Assembly (NCBI GenBank): GCA_023053575.1
Contig: JAKZAP010000016.1
Coordinates: forward strand, 12,914,030 to 12,978,029
Direction of reading: 5' to 3'
DNA length: 64,000 nt
Source of the DNA: Branchinecta lynchi
Taxonomy: Eukaryota; Arthropoda; Branchiopoda; Anostraca; Branchinectidae
The position numbers and the translations under genes are program-made. The number at the start of each line of letters is the position of its first letter. Position 1 is the stretch's first letter. The notes under the pieces are model-generated. The model saw only the letters and a program-made list of their open reading frames with translations, searched no databases and had not been told where the DNA came from. Positions 34,085 through 46,491 of the stretch are shown here, in pieces.

Positions 34085-34930
34085 GTGTAAGTAAGTAAGT
34101 AAGTAAGTGTATTTATAACCCACAAAATGTTTTACAACATAAGAGTGTGGATTAAAAGAGATAAATAGAAATAATAAGAAAAGAACAAAAGACAACAAGG
34201 AAATAACATACACATATACAATACGCATCAGCTATCAGCCAAAAAGTCTAATCAGTCGGTGATGCGGCAACAGACGTAGACAAGACTTCTGACGGAAATC
34301 AGAATGCAAACCTTGCAGCCGTGACAAAATGTCAGTAGCTCCATAAGATTTAATAATCTTCGAATTACTGTGGGACCGGACCGGGGCAGATACAGAAGAA
34401 ACTTACAATAACGGAAATAATCTATCCTTATTCTGGATAGGTCCCGTTTATCAAAAATATCAAACAGACCAACCGAGGAAAGCACAGCCGGGTCGCAAAA
34501 AGAAGCATTAAGTTTTGCTAGAGCTGTTCTTCTGTACTTGCCCCGATTTGCTACAATCTTCGCGTACCCTATTTGTAGCTTACGCTTAATGACGATAAGT
34601 GCAGTACCGCGGAAAGACGGAAAGGAACTCGTTACTATAATACCCAACCATCTAAAAGAAACAACATGGAGAATCTTAAATACCTGGCAATCTAGTGGAC
34701 CAGGGGAATGAGAACCGTCAACATGCAGATATTCGCACTTATCGACAAGTGAACTGAGATGTAGTCCAACTGTCAATCCAGCAGAAGAATGAAAGATAGA
34801 AAATCGTTTGGTCAACAAATTTGTATGTTTTTTATTTCCATCCGAATTCATCAGTAATTTTAACAAGATCTGAAATCTCATATGGCGCTTCCAAGGCTGG
34901 GGCAGGGGATGAAAGTAGGAATTTGCCAAT
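34085..34930 (-). mobile_element. 5'-truncated CR1-group LINE, reverse-transcriptase C-terminus, (ACTT) tail
   Basis: A minus-strand frame runs from 34929 and includes RKLQIGYAKIVANRGKYRRT, DPAVLSSVGLFDIFDKRDLS and IRIDYFRYCKFLLYLPRS. These are typical of the C-terminal region of CR1/Rex1-type ORF2 proteins. Near 34385 the frame shifts: a neighbouring frame continues with SNSKIIKSYGATDILSRLQG and ends at a stop just before the untranslated tail. The 3' end finishes with repeated ACTT (34085-34107 as GTAA on +). The catalytic RT core is missing, so this is a dead fragment. Confidence 0.75.
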
Positions 34931-34954
34931 TCGTGGGGTTGTTGTGATCATTTG

Positions 34955-35640
34955 TAGCAAGACCCTTAAAGTTCTATGGGCACATCAAACTACCCCAATC
35001 CCACTCTGTAACAACCTAGGAACAATGCTTACCCCCTAGATCAGCAGCTTTGTCAACAGTTTCCTCTCTGTGATGTTTCAAAGCGTAATTTTTTGAACCA
35101 ATTTGCTAGCTTGGACAAAGATAAAAGTGATGTTTCTCATAATACTTCGTAGATCTTTATTTTATGCATAAATCAGCTTGTATAATTCAGCTTTTAATAG
35201 GTTATTTGTTTTTGAATGATTTTTGTAGCTATGTTATTTTTTTTAAGCTTATTGCATATTCTGGTACATTTTATAAAGCAAGCTAATCAAGCTTCATAAC
35301 ACTATTCCACTAAGAAAAACTTTTAATAGGCACTTTAAGCCATGGAACTTTTGATGAAACACTAGAACAATCAGGTAAACTGCATCTGCGGCTTGACTTT
35401 GGTGACATCTCAAATATATCCTTTTCTATCAAGCATTGCTGGGAGTTTTTGAATTTCCTGTCACGATATCCCAGCTCATAAGATTTGGATCGCCGAAATG
35501 CCAGAGAGGTAAAGACAAGGGATAACAAGAAAACGGCCGATATTCGTAGCGCCTTCTAAAGGAAGTCGGAAATTTTTATTTGTGAAGCATTAATGCGAAG
35601 TAAAGCATTGAAGTGTCCATTGTGCTTTAAAATAAGAATG
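34955..35640 (-). repeat. Dispersed repeat E, reverse copy
   Basis: Inverted partner of 20905-21580. Its 72-codon frame starts MLSLVFTSLAFRRSKSYELG and shares most residues with the other copy. It lies directly beside the start of the LINE fragment. Confidence 0.65.
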
Positions 35641-35696
35641 ATCATGCTTCCTTGGAAATCACGATAATGTATAGTTTGGTAAAAGTATTTTTATGA

Positions 35697-36612
35697 CACT
35701 TGCCCTTCGGCCAAGTGCCATATAGCGATCGCAATTTCTGTCCGTCCGTCGGTCTGTCGGTCGGTCCGGGTTTCGCTAGTTTGGGCACTTCCAAATAAGC
35801 TAGGACGATGAAGCTTGGCAGGCGTTTTAGGGACCCTAAAAGACTAAGTTGGAACTAGTCACTTCCCCGATCCGAGCATCGTGAAGAGAGTGGAGGGAGG
35901 GGGAATCCGGAATCTTGAGGTATTTATAACTTTTTAATGGGTGAACGGATCTTGATGCAACTTGATATTTGGAAAGATCTTGTGTCTCAGACGATCCACT
36001 TAAAATCCAAACTGGATCCGGTGACATTTGGGGGAGTTGGAGGTGGGAGCCGGAAATCTTGGGAAACGCTTAGAATGTTCGGATCGGGATGAAACTTGGT
36101 GGGAAGAACAACCGCAAGTCCTAGATACATCATTGACATAACCAGAACGGATCTGGGCACTTGGGGGGGGGGGGTCAGTTCTGGTGATCCGGCGAGTTCG
36201 GTACTTCCTGATGTTTCATTCCGCCAAGTTGCACCCCGATCCGTCCACTCTGAACAAGTGACACGATTTCCGGTTCCCCCCTCCAGCTCCCCCAAAGTCA
36301 CCGGATCCATTCCGGACTTGAAGTGTGACATCTTTTACAGGAGGTCTTTCCAAATATCAAGTTTCATTAAGATCGGGTTCCCCGTTCAAAAGTTATACAT
36401 ACATGAATATTCCGGATTCCCCCTCCCTCCACTCCCCCGCGGCGGTCGGGTCAGGGATGATAATTTCAAAGTCAGTTTGGTGGGATCCCCAGTATGCCTA
36501 CCAAGTTTCATACTTCTAGCACATCTGGAAGTGCCCTAGCTCGAGATGACTGGACCGACCGACCGAAAGGTGCTCGGTATATAGCACTTTAGCGGAGCTG
36601 CAAGTGCCATAA
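35697..36612 (-). mobile_element. Family C repeat copy C1, about 0.9 kb
   Basis: It begins with a hairpin-like CACTTGCCCTTCGGCCAAGTG, then CCATATAGCGATCGCAATTT and a GTCCGTCCGTCGG run. It ends TATATAGCACTTTAGCGGAG and CTGCAAGTGCCAT. The interior contains GATGAAACTTG and G-rich TTGGGGGAGTTGGAGG blocks in both orientations. Proline- or serine-rich frames such as 36096-36539 derive from these G/C runs. Confidence 0.65.
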
Positions 36613-37941
36613 AAACTACAAGATACTTGTTATTATATAGGAATAAGGAGTCTATGTCGAAAAACAGTGAGCGATGTAAAATTATGAGTGCCATATAGCG
36701 ATTGTAATTTCTGTCCGTCAGTCGGTCTGTCGGTCCCGGTTTTGCTAGTTCGGGCACTTCCAGATAAGATAGGACGATGAAACTTGGCAGGCATATCAGG
36801 AACTGGACCAGATTAAATAAGAAATAGTCGCTTCCCCGATCCGACCATCTGGAGGGGAGTGGAGGGAGGGGGAATCCGGAAAAATGAGGAAAAATGAGAT
36901 ATTTTTAGCTTACGATCGGGTTATCGGATCTTAATGAAACTTGATATATGGAAGGAACTCGTGTCTCAGACCCTCCATTTTAAATCTAAATCCGATCCGG
37001 TGACATTGGGGGGAGTTGGAGGGGGAAACCGGAAATCTTTAAAAACACTTAGAGTGGAGGGATCCGGATGAAACTTGGTGGAAAGTACAAGCACAAGTCC
37101 TAGATACATGGCTGTTGTAACCGGAAAGGATTCGCTCACTTTGGGGGAGTTCGGGGGGGGGGGGGGGTAGAAGTCCGAATTTCTAGTGATCCCGCGAGTT
37201 CGGTGCTTCCTGATGTACTGGGATGATGGAAATTGACAGGCACGTCAGGGACCCGACCAAATTAAATAGGAAATCATCAATTCCCCGATCCGACCATCTG
37301 GGGGGGGGGAGTGGAGGGAGGGTGAAGCCAAAATTTGAGGTATTTTTAGCTTGCGAACGGGTGATCGGATCTTGATGAAAGTTGATATTTAGGATGACCT
37401 CGTGTCTCAGACATCTCACTTTAAATCTGGGCCGGATCCGATGACACTGGGGGGAGTTGGAGGAGGGAACCGGAAATTTTGAGAATCGCTCAGACTGGAG
37501 GAATCGGGATGAAACTTGGTGGGAAGAACAAGCACAAGTCCTAGACACGTCATTGACATAACCAGATCGGATAAGGGCACTGTGGGGGAGTTGGGGGGGG
37601 GGGGGGGTCCGGATTTAAGGTAAGGTAAGGTAAGGTACAATTTTAATGGCAAAAATAAATAAACCTGGTGTTTCTTAAAAGCATCAGACATGCCAGTGGC
37701 ATAAAAAACGACGCTTCACTAATTCTGATGGGATTTTTTAAAAATTATTAATACAATTCTAGCCTAAACTATTGTAAAGAAAAAACAAACGAACAACTAT
37801 CACACATCAACACTAAAATTTAAGGACAACACGAGAATTTACGACAACAGACATATGACTAAAGAAAAAATGAAAAATAAAAAAGGTTTGCGACATGGGT
37901 CTGATCTTCCTCCGAGCACAAACAAAAATGAATCGATTAAA

Positions 37942-40900
37942 TCAGATAGAAGAAATATAATTACTAGATAACATAAATCTTTTTAGAGCTCTTTTAAATA
38001 CATTCCTATCTTCGGACACCCTGACAGTTTCAGGCAATAAATTCCATACTTTTACACCTGTATGACGAATAGAAAAGCTAGACCTTGTAGAAGGATAACA
38101 AATGGTAGAAAGATTGGACCGCCGTCTTGTGTTATAGTCATGAAATTGACTGTTCAGGCAAAAAAGATTTTTAAAATCAGCAGGTAGTGAATCTTCTAGA
38201 AGATGACGGTAAACAAGTGTTGCAATATTCCAGTCTCTAATCTGACGGACATTTAAAATAAAAAGACTAGGCAGAATATGAGAAACTGATGAAGAAAATG
38301 GAAGACCATAAATTGCTCTAATTGATTTGTTTTGTAGGATTTGAATCCGATTAATATGTTTTGAAAAAGTAGAAGCCCAAGCTGAAGTACAATATGAAAG
38401 ATAAGAATGGACCAGGGAGAAATAAATCAATCGAAGTATGAATTGTGGAAGACAATGTTTGAGGCAGGAGAGCACACCAACATTTCGGCTCAACTTAAGA
38501 GCCAATGCATCGGTGTGCTGCTTGAAAGAAAGATTTTCATCAAGGATAAGGCCAAGATATTTAAAATTAAAAGATCTTAGAAGTTCAGTGCGAGAAAGAA
38601 AAAGTTTACCAGAAACTGAAACTGAACCAGACCGGGAGAAAAGCATGTAACGACATTTTTCCGCGTTTACAGCTAGTAAATTAGATGTAAACCAGTCAGA
38701 AGCAATCGAAAGAGCTGAATTAAGAACACTAAACAACTGAATCAAATCTGAATGCGAACCAAAAATCACAGTGTCGTCCGCAAACATGATAACTTTAACA
38801 AAAGGCATACATTCTGGAAGGTCATTAATGTAAAGTAGGAACAAAGTGGGTCCAAGGACAGACCCCTGTGGTACTCCAAATTCTATAGGAAATTCATCTG
38901 AAAATTCGCCAACTTGCCTACAAGAGAGACTTCTCTTAGATAGGTAAGAAGCAAAAAAATCAAGTGTCTTTTCTTCAATGCCATACTGTTTCAGTTTATC
39001 AAGCAAAATCCCATGGTCAATTGAGTCAAATGCTTTACAAATATCAATAAAAACTGCACAAGCGTGTTGACTAGTGTCAAGAGCATCATTGATCGACAAA
39101 AGAAGATTATGGATAGCAAGCTCAGTTGACCGATCTTTTTGAAATCCAAACTGATTTTCATTGATTATTGAATTATTAACTAAGTAAGAAGTAAACTGCT
39201 TGTGAACGACTTTCTCTAATAATTTACTAAAAACAGAAAGAATCGAAATCCCTCTGTAATTATTTAGAATATCTCTTGCACCACCTTTGTGAAGAGGAAT
39301 TACGCGAGCTTTTTTGATAATATCAGGGAAAACACCTTGGTCAAGGCAAAGATTAATTAAAAAGCCAAGACATCAGACAGATACTTACTAATGCTAAGAA
39401 TAAATTTAGAAGAAAATCCAAACTCGTCTGAAGAATCGCTCGTATTAATCTCTTTGAAAATTTTCAATAAATCATCCTGGGAAATATTTTGGAAAGAAAA
39501 AGACGAGTTTGGACGATTACTTGTATTTGGTCCAAAATAACGACTATCTGGCTTGACGTTAGCTTTAACCCCATCAGCAATTTTTTTTCCGCAAGAACTA
39601 AAATGCTTCGCTAATTCGTTTACAATACGTTTAGGGTCAGAAACGGATTCACCGCCTAGTTTCAGTGAATTTATTGAATCCTTGGATTTAAGATTGGGTC
39701 GAATAATACTATTAATTGTCTCCCACGTTTTCTTAGCATTGTCTTTGAATTTCATAAAACGATCAGACAAATATTTACGTTTAGAATCACGAATCAATGA
39801 GTTTAACTTGTTTCTGTAAGCACGATATAGTTCAAAACTTTTGTCGGTAGGTTTTTTTAGATAATCTAAACGAAGTACACTTTTCCGTTTCAAAGAAGCT
39901 AGAATCCCAGTTGTAATCCAAGGATCGTGCTTTTGAGTAAACTTTCCTGATGAAGATTTAGTAGATCGACAATCATCACATAATGTTCTAAGGCGATTAA
40001 GAAAATTAGGGAATGCAATATTAGCGTCAAGACAATCAAAAACACTAGACCATGCTTCAGAAGATAACAACGAGCGAAGCTTTTCCATGTCAACTGCATG
40101 AAACTCATTGCTTTCTTTTAATCTTGGGTTATCAGAAGGGCTATTCATGGGTAACGAAAATTGGGTTAGCACCGAGAAATGGTCAGACGTGTCAAAAGAT
40201 ATTACAGCAGAATATTCCGCATGAAGGGAACCACCAGAGTAGAAAATATTATCAATAAGTGTTGCGGATAATCGAGCAACACGAGACGGCAGAGAAATAG
40301 TTGGAACAAAATTAGAAGTAAGCATATTAGTCAAGAAATTCAAATTAGCAGAATTAGATAGATCAAGTAAGTCATAGTTAAAATCACCCGTGACGATAGT
40401 GCGATTCCGGGAAGCAGAAAGCCCTGCACATAACACAGAAAGTGATGATTCGAAATCAGAATGTGAACAAGAAGGAGGTCGGTAAACACAACCAAATGTC
40501 ACAATAAAATCATGGCATATAGTTACATCAAGGAACAAGGATTCCAGGGTGCCTTCCTTCCACAGTGAGACATCATGTCGGATAATATAAGAAAATGAAC
40601 TTCGCATGTAAATTACTAGACCACCCTTAGATTTAGCCGAACGATTCTTAGAAACACACGTATACCCAGGAATGTCAAGAAGGCTCACTGGAGAAGAGTC
40701 GGACAGAAATGATTCACAAACAGCAATTAAGTCCACATCATTTCTCTGAACAAGAATTTTCAATTCATTAAAAGCGGAGAAAAGACCTTGAGCATTCAAG
40801 TGCAGAACCTTCAGGTTCGCCGATTGGGAAGGAAAAGCAGATGCAACCGAATCAAAATCTAAGAAGGTACACTCAGGAAGATTTATCGGTAACGGCACAT

Positions 40901-40985
40901 TGGAATCACTTGGTGAACCAAGAGAAAGATTCAAAATCTCATCAAGCTTGAGCCTAGCTTCAAAAAACTGAGCGAAAGAGTCCAT
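37942..40985 (-). pseudogene. LINE ORF2: AP endonuclease plus reverse transcriptase, one frameshift
   Basis: ORF2 proteins of non-LTR elements nick the target and copy the RNA onto it. From the Met at 40985, residues ~60-275 are an exonuclease/endonuclease/phosphatase domain. Visible motifs are LHLNAQGL (N64), E91, VYRPP (Y168), GDFN (200-203), LIDNIF (D245) and SDH (267-269). The frame stops at 39357 after SDVLAF because a T run (5 T) appears one base short. The next frame carries on with the RT at once. It has the sequence NNYRGISILS, motif A FIDICKAFDSIDH (Asp near 39044), VPQGSVLGP, and FADDT (Asp pair at 38773-38778). The C-terminal region has KYLGLILDENLSFKQH and YNTRRRSNL and stops at 37942. 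All catalytic residues are intact. The clade assignment to CR1/L2 is by motif style only. Confidence 0.88.
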
Positions 40986-41030
40986 AAACAGAAGAAAAAA
41001 ATGAAATCATGTCAAGGAAAGCCCTTAATA

Positions 41031-41857
41031 TCACTGGATAGGGCTGGACACAGGATCAGGTAGGTTTAAAACGTCTTTTACAGAACAAGCCTGAAAAACA
41101 TGGTCACCTAGTCTAATTTTAATAACACCTCTTGAAACCCAGACTTCTCTGTTACTGTTACCGTACCTGTCCCTTGCCAACTTCCAAGCTTCTTGACGTG
41201 CTCTCGTCAGAGCTTCGTTCACATAAATTTTTGAGCCTCGGAGACCAGCACGACGGCGCAACACTTCTTCAGCTACATTCACCGTGGAAAAGGTAACATG
41301 TAACACAGAGTTGTCACCCAACCTAGGGCCAAGACGCCTAACCTCCCGATACGATTCTGGTGGTAAACTCAATTCCAGTTTCTCATGTAACATTTGAGAG
41401 ACCTTGGAGGGCAATGATGAGATGTCCCTAACTGTAGACTGAAAACCATGAATAACTACAGTCGCTGATAGATTTTTTTGCGCGAAATCGTCAATTGCAG
41501 ACTCTAATTTGTCAATGCGGAAAACTCAAGATCAATAGCTTTGTAAACGGACTGAGAAATCTGGTCCTGTAAATCACTCGGAAGGCTTTGATCACCTAGA
41601 GCTACCCGTCGAAGTTCTTCATCAACTGCAGATCTAATGTCCGACTGCAAGTTAGCTCTGAAGTTCGAGACTTCTGACTGAACTGTAGTAAGTGACGACG
41701 TGATAACACTTAGGTCCGGGGATCCAGAAAGAACAGGTGAGTCATCCAGTTGGTCATTGTCACAGTCTCGAAGCGCATGTTGGACATTCTTTCGTTTATC
41801 ACTCCGAGCATCGTTTATGTGTTCATCAAATACAAAAAGGTCAGAGGATTTCACCAC
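41031..41857 (-). pseudogene. LINE ORF1, broken by one frameshift
   Basis: ORF1 lies 45 bp upstream of ORF2 on the minus strand. The N-terminal frame (41857-41504) starts MVKSSDLFVFDEHIND and has acidic, helix-prone sequence that could form a coiled coil. Near 41515-41525 the frame changes and continues as DKLESAIDDF, then KVSQMLHEKLELSLPPESYR. It ends with SKIYVNEALTRARQEAWKLA and VWVSRGVIKIRLGDHVFQA before the stop at 41031. The C-terminal motif resembles nucleic-acid-binding ORF1 proteins of CR1/L2-type elements. The frameshift means no full ORF1p can be made as written, unless it is an assembly error. Confidence 0.75.
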
Positions 41858-43671
41858 ATTTGTTGTTTTAGTCCCATAACAGACAACTTTCTAGTTTCTA
41901 GCGATTTCTAGCGATCCCGCGAGTTCGGGATACTTCCTGATGTGCTAGGACGATGAAACTTGGCAGGTATGTCAGGGATCCGAACAGATTGACTTGAGAA
42001 CAGCCGTTTCCCCGACCCGACCATCGTGGGGGGATTGGGTGGATGGGGAGTCCGGAATCTAGTGGCGTGCATAACTTTTGAACGGGTGATTGGATTTGAA
42101 TGAAACTTGTCTGGTGAGCTATCGCCTCGGATGTTCAGTCTCAAGTCCGGGTCGGGACCGATACCTGTGGGGATGGGGTGGGGGGGGGAACTCAAGAAAC
42201 TCTAAGAGCAGAGGGATTGGGACGGAACTTAATGGATGGAACAAGCATTAGGCCTAGATGAATTGACGGAGCCAGATGGTTTTTGGGGCTCTGTGGGGAG
42301 AATTGGAGGGGGTTTCCTGGGATTCCGGTAGTCGTGAGTTAGAATAGTTCCAGATGTAAAACGACAACGAAACTTTGTAGGCATACTAGTGACCCGAATT
42401 ATCTTTACTTAAGAACCTGACACAACATACCCCCGGAAACTTCCGTTCCTAGATCCGATCATTTTTTGGGGAGCAATAGAAGAGAAATGTGGAAATTGAC
42501 TTCTATAAACTGCGAACGAGTCGTTTGATTCGAGTGAACTATATGCTACCACGATTAGGGGAATTGGGGGGGGGGGGGACTTTTGACATGCACAAAAACC
42601 AAAGGGATGGACCGAATGAGATGCAAATTTGACAGTGGCGAGTTTATGCGGCCTAGGTTTGTTATTTGGCGTCCGGGCCGGATTCGGCCAAGGTAGGGGG
42701 GGTACTGGAAACTTGCAGATAGGCTATGCTCTAATTTCAGTAAAACTTGATGGACAGGAACAGGGAATTAAGAGATACGACGTTTATGTTTTCAAGTCCT
42801 GTTCGACCACAGTAGGGGGAGTTGGATGGAGATTGCCGGAAACTTTGAGGCTCGCATAGGAGGCAAACGAGTGCATCAGTTTAAATGAAACATGGAACAT
42901 AGAGAGAGCACATACCCTAGATGACATATTTTGGGACCGAAACGGATCCGACAACGTTGGTGGGAGGGGGGGGGGGGGTCCCGGAACTTTCCAAAAATGC
43001 TCAGATTCGAGTGAAACTTGATAGATGGTATAAAAGAAGATGCTTTAGGTGGTCGATTTTTTTTTATTCCGAACCAGATTCGGCCACGGTAGGTGGAGAT
43101 AGAGGGAGTACCGGAAATCGTGTCGCACGTCTAGGGATCAAACAAATGGATTTATTGGGCTGAAAGTTTGAACAGTCATGTGTATTTGCTACAGATAATC
43201 GAGACGAGGCCGGAACTGCTCAGAATGAGTGAAACTAAATATCCTATTTCTATTTGCGAACCGCATTTTTGGATGGCGGGTGTATTTTGTGACGTTCTCA
43301 TCTATTTTCTTGTACAGCCTACTCGTACAAGTGCCATATGAGCTCGTAGCTCTTGTTTAGGTAATGATTATATGTGATGAGTTTTGTCAACCACTAGAAT
43401 CGCTACCGTCGAATGCCTCGTCAGGCCACACCCCCTACAAAAGCCGCGAAGAAGATGTCATGCCCAGCCAATTGAAGCAGCGTCTTGCAGCCCAAAGTCA
43501 GCCTAAGACTCAGATCGTATGGGAGATGTTTCCCTTGTCAGCTGCCGTTGTGCGTACAGTTCAGTAGCCTACAGTTCAGAACTATCTTCTGTTGCTGTGT
43601 GGTAGAGTTCAAGGCATAGGTGTGCTCGATATTGAGCAGTTTGGAGAAGAAGATAACCTGAGCAGTTGCAT

Positions 43672-43945
43672 TTGTAGGTGCAGGAGGCATTGCTGCCTGC
43701 GTTTGTCTGCGTTTGAAAACGTCATTTTTGCACGGCCTTGCGTTAATCTGTGTTTGTCGTCGTCAACCAGCGCATCCTTGCGTTTACCCGCGTTTGTCGA
43801 CGTTATTCAGTGCGTCATACATTTATCTGCGTTTGTCGACGTCACTATGCGCATCCCTATGTTATGCGCGTTTGTCGACGTCATTCTGCGCATCCGTACG
43901 TTTACCAGCGTTCTTCGATGTTAATCGGCGCAACCCTGCGTTACT
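43672..43945 (+). repeat. ~39 bp minisatellite, about seven units
   Basis: CGTTTGTCGACGTCA-like marks occur at about 43751, 43791, 43830, 43869 and 43909, with a spacing of 39-40 bp. Older units lie to the left. Each unit has GCGCATCC.T.CGTTTACC. The 39 bp period is 13 codons, so open frames with a 13-residue repeat appear, with no sign of real coding. Confidence 0.8.
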
Positions 43946-44412
43946 TATCAAGAATTATTTACGTTGACTGCGTTAGACTACGACTACGTTTTGTTCGTCC
44001 ATTCAACTGTAACCTGTTGTCAGCCGTTATCTTGGTATGCTCCAGTCGACGCGCAGCGTTGTCGTGGGCATCAGGAGTGGCCAGGCTGAGGATGATGGTG
44101 ATGGTGATTCTTGTGTGGTATAGACAACCGGTAAGAGGACTTGAGGTGTGACTACGGTGCAGTGCTATAGAATTGCGTTATCATTCTGATACGCTTTCTG
44201 AAAATGTTGTACGTCCGTACGGTCGCATACGTGTTATTGTGATTTGGAAAAATAACTTTAAGAGTTTTCTTATGTTTTGGCAACATTTGCAATTATTTTG
44301 TTTTGGGAGGTGTTTGAGATACGGGGTTGGATTAAGAGAGGAGTAAAATGAGTTGGGTCAGATTAAAGTTGAATTTCAGAACCGAGGTCTGTTCTTTTTG
44401 CAAGGGGGGAGA
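43946..44412. other. No gene recognised; possible internal remnant of an LTR element
   Basis: No domain is visible. The end of the stretch (GCAAGGGGGGAGA) looks like a polypurine tract directly before the LTR-like sequence. Confidence 0.35.
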
Positions 44413-44777
44413 TGTAACCAAGGTGTACTTTCACCAGGGAGCTGGCTGCACCTTGGTTCTTTCAGTTTAATCCGCCAGGTAACATTCACGTTCCTGGCGA
44501 TGACTATTATCAGTCATTCAAGTTTCAGGTAGAGAATTGGGAGAAGTTTAATTCAGTTCGTTTTGAGTTGGACCTGTGGAAGGTCGTTGCCGGAGAGCAT
44601 GGACAGCTAATTGCTGTATACATATCTTTTGAACTTTTATTTGCTTAAGTGTAAATACACTTCTACGTTTTCTGTAACTTATTAATGAGGTGGACACTAG
44701 TTTGTTTGCAGGTTACTTGCTCGGGGCCATGTTCAGACTAGCGTTGCATAAACAGTGAGATCTAAAATTTCGTAACA
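44413..44777 (+). mobile_element. Candidate 3' LTR of a retrotransposon, 365 bp
   Basis: It starts TGTAACCAAGG and ends TTTCGTAACA, giving TG..CA ends with short imperfect inversion. It is preceded by the purine tract AAGGGGGGAGA expected just before a 3' LTR. No matching 5' LTR or pol gene is in the window, so a solo or 3'-end remnant is likely. Unrelated sequence with similar ends cannot be ruled out. Confidence 0.45.
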
Positions 44778-44839
44778 GTGGGTTAAGAGTAAAAGGCGAA
44801 TAAGGCTCCATTACAGACGACTGACTGTTTCACCGAGTA

Positions 44840-45366
44840 TTTCAAGCCGATTTTCATCGTCCTAGCACATCTGGAGGTATCTTTAAACGCAATCACCAGA
44901 ATTCTGGACCCCCCACCCCCATACAACTTCCCCTCAGTGCTCGAATCCGGGCCGGTTCTGTCACTGATGTATCTAAGGCTTGTGTCTGTTCTTCCCACCA
45001 AATTTCATCCCAGTCGCTCCACTCTAAGCGTATCACAAGAGTTCCAGTCCCCCCCCCCTTCACCCCCCTCCCACATTCTTCGGATCAGGTCCGGACTTGA
45101 AATGGGACATCTCAGACGTAAAGGTCCGATCACCCGTTCGAAAGTTATGTATTACTCAATGTTCCGGATTCCCTTTCCTGCACTCCCCCCACGGTTGTCG
45201 GATCGGGGAAGTGACTATTTCTAAGTTAGTTTCGTCGGGTTCCTGATATGCGTGCCAAGTTTCATAGTCCTAATGGACCGAATGTACCGACAGACCGACC
45301 GATAGAGAAGTGATCGGTATATGTCGATCGTTATATTTCACTTGGGCTAAGCTGCAAGTGCCAAAA
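44840..45366 (+). mobile_element. Family C fragment C4
   Basis: It carries one reversed C unit (CACCAAATTTCATCCCAGTCG, CCTGATATGCGTGCCAAG). It ends with the GACCGACCGATAG block, ATATTTCACTTGGGCTAAGC and TGCAAGTGCC. Confidence 0.65.
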
Positions 45367-46491
45367 CAAGTGCGTTGGCTTGTTACAAACCAGTCTTCCG
45401 TACATTTGCTTAAGATTTGTAATGTACTACGTCGATGTACTGTCACTTACCAACTATACTAGTACATAGAAACTATAGGCAATATTACTTGGAAACAGCA
45501 TTTGCCAGATTTTGGAAGAATCAATCGCCGTTGGGAAAATAACCCGAGACGTATTCGAATTGGGGAAACAACGATTTCCAAGCGAATCTTGTCAGAACGC
45601 TCATATGACTGCAAAGTTTTATCTTCCTAGCCCGCTTGGAAGTAAAGACTTATGTTCACCTCCCGGGGCGCTGCGACACACCGACGCAAAAGCGTCCGAT
45701 GGCAGTTTACCTGTAGGCTAAAACTGATAAAATGAGGTGTCAGCATCCCGTGTGAAACGCGCGAAATAATTATCATTTGAAGTCCTAATCTACTTCTTTA
45801 TTGACGGAAAGGCTGATATTCCGCCTGATTAAAAGTAAGCTAGTACGTAATTATATTTGTGACCCACTAAAGCTTAAACAAAAATAAAGATAGTAGTAGC
45901 AAATAAGAAGAAAGAGAAAAGAAAAAACAAAACAGATACACCAAATAACGTAGTAGGTAGCCTGTAGTAATATCATGTTAGTTCTACTGTAAGGCCCTTC
46001 TGTACTGGGCAGATTTTAGCTTTAAACTTCAAGCCTCTGCTTCGAATATAATAATAAGATTCTCCGTCATAAAGCACGCCTTGCACTATTTATTGTTATT
46101 TTGCATTATTTATCTAATATGTTACTGTTATTACCAATATTTTTTTTCAGAGTTGAGTATTTTAAAACCAGTCTCTGCTTTTAACAGATTACCCATGGCA
46201 TTGGCTGTTTTAAGCCTTTGTCCAGCCCTGTGGACCTGTAACGATCAGGTTTCATGAACCTCTCCAGTCCAGGAAGTCCTGTGCGGCTGATTTAATGAGC
46301 GCAGATGAAAGTGCTGCAGCCCTTGATCATCGCTCGTTTTAAGGACTCACACTTGAGCACGCACTGTCAGTCGTTGGTTCGGTTGCTTGCCGTTACGACG
46401 CCAGTGTTTTTTTTAGGTAGTGTCTTTCTTTGTATCTTTGTAGTCAGATCTCCGCTTTCGGTTCATCTGTGGTTTGATTCTTTACCCGGTA
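45367..46491. other. Intergenic, no gene recognised
   Basis: No domain-bearing frame was found. At 46190-46225 TGGCTGTTTTAAGCCTTTG weakly resembles repeat F. Confidence 0.35.

Larger units (their letters stand above)
37617..41906 (-). mobile_element. Nearly full-length CR1/L2-group non-LTR retrotransposon, ~4.3 kb
   Basis: On the minus strand it carries ORF1 (41857 to 41031), ORF2 with an endonuclease and a reverse transcriptase (40985 to 37942), and a ~320 bp 3' region. It ends in a pentanucleotide tail seen on + as AAGGTAAGGTAAGGTAAGG. It is inserted in family C copy C2. The uninterrupted site (reversed) is present in the copy at about 57140-57150. The flanking overlap is only about ATTT. 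Each ORF contains one apparent frameshift, so this copy is probably inactive, but it is otherwise complete and fairly young. Confidence 0.85.
36690..43358 (-). mobile_element. Family C repeat copy C2, interrupted by a full-length LINE
   Basis: It starts GTGCCATATAGCGATTGTAA and ends CATATGAGCTCGTAGCTCTT. These are the reverse of the ends at 55441-58096. Without the LINE at 37617-41906 it is about 2.4 kb of ~430 bp units. Each unit carries GATCCCGCGAGTTCGG, CCCCGATCCGACCATC, TTGATGAAACTTGATA and G-rich tracts. Confidence 0.7.

Noticed and set aside
34252..34929. A 225-codon frame considered as a host gene
   Set aside because: Its motifs are those of a LINE ORF2 C-terminus, with a frameshift and a tetranucleotide-tailed 3' end.
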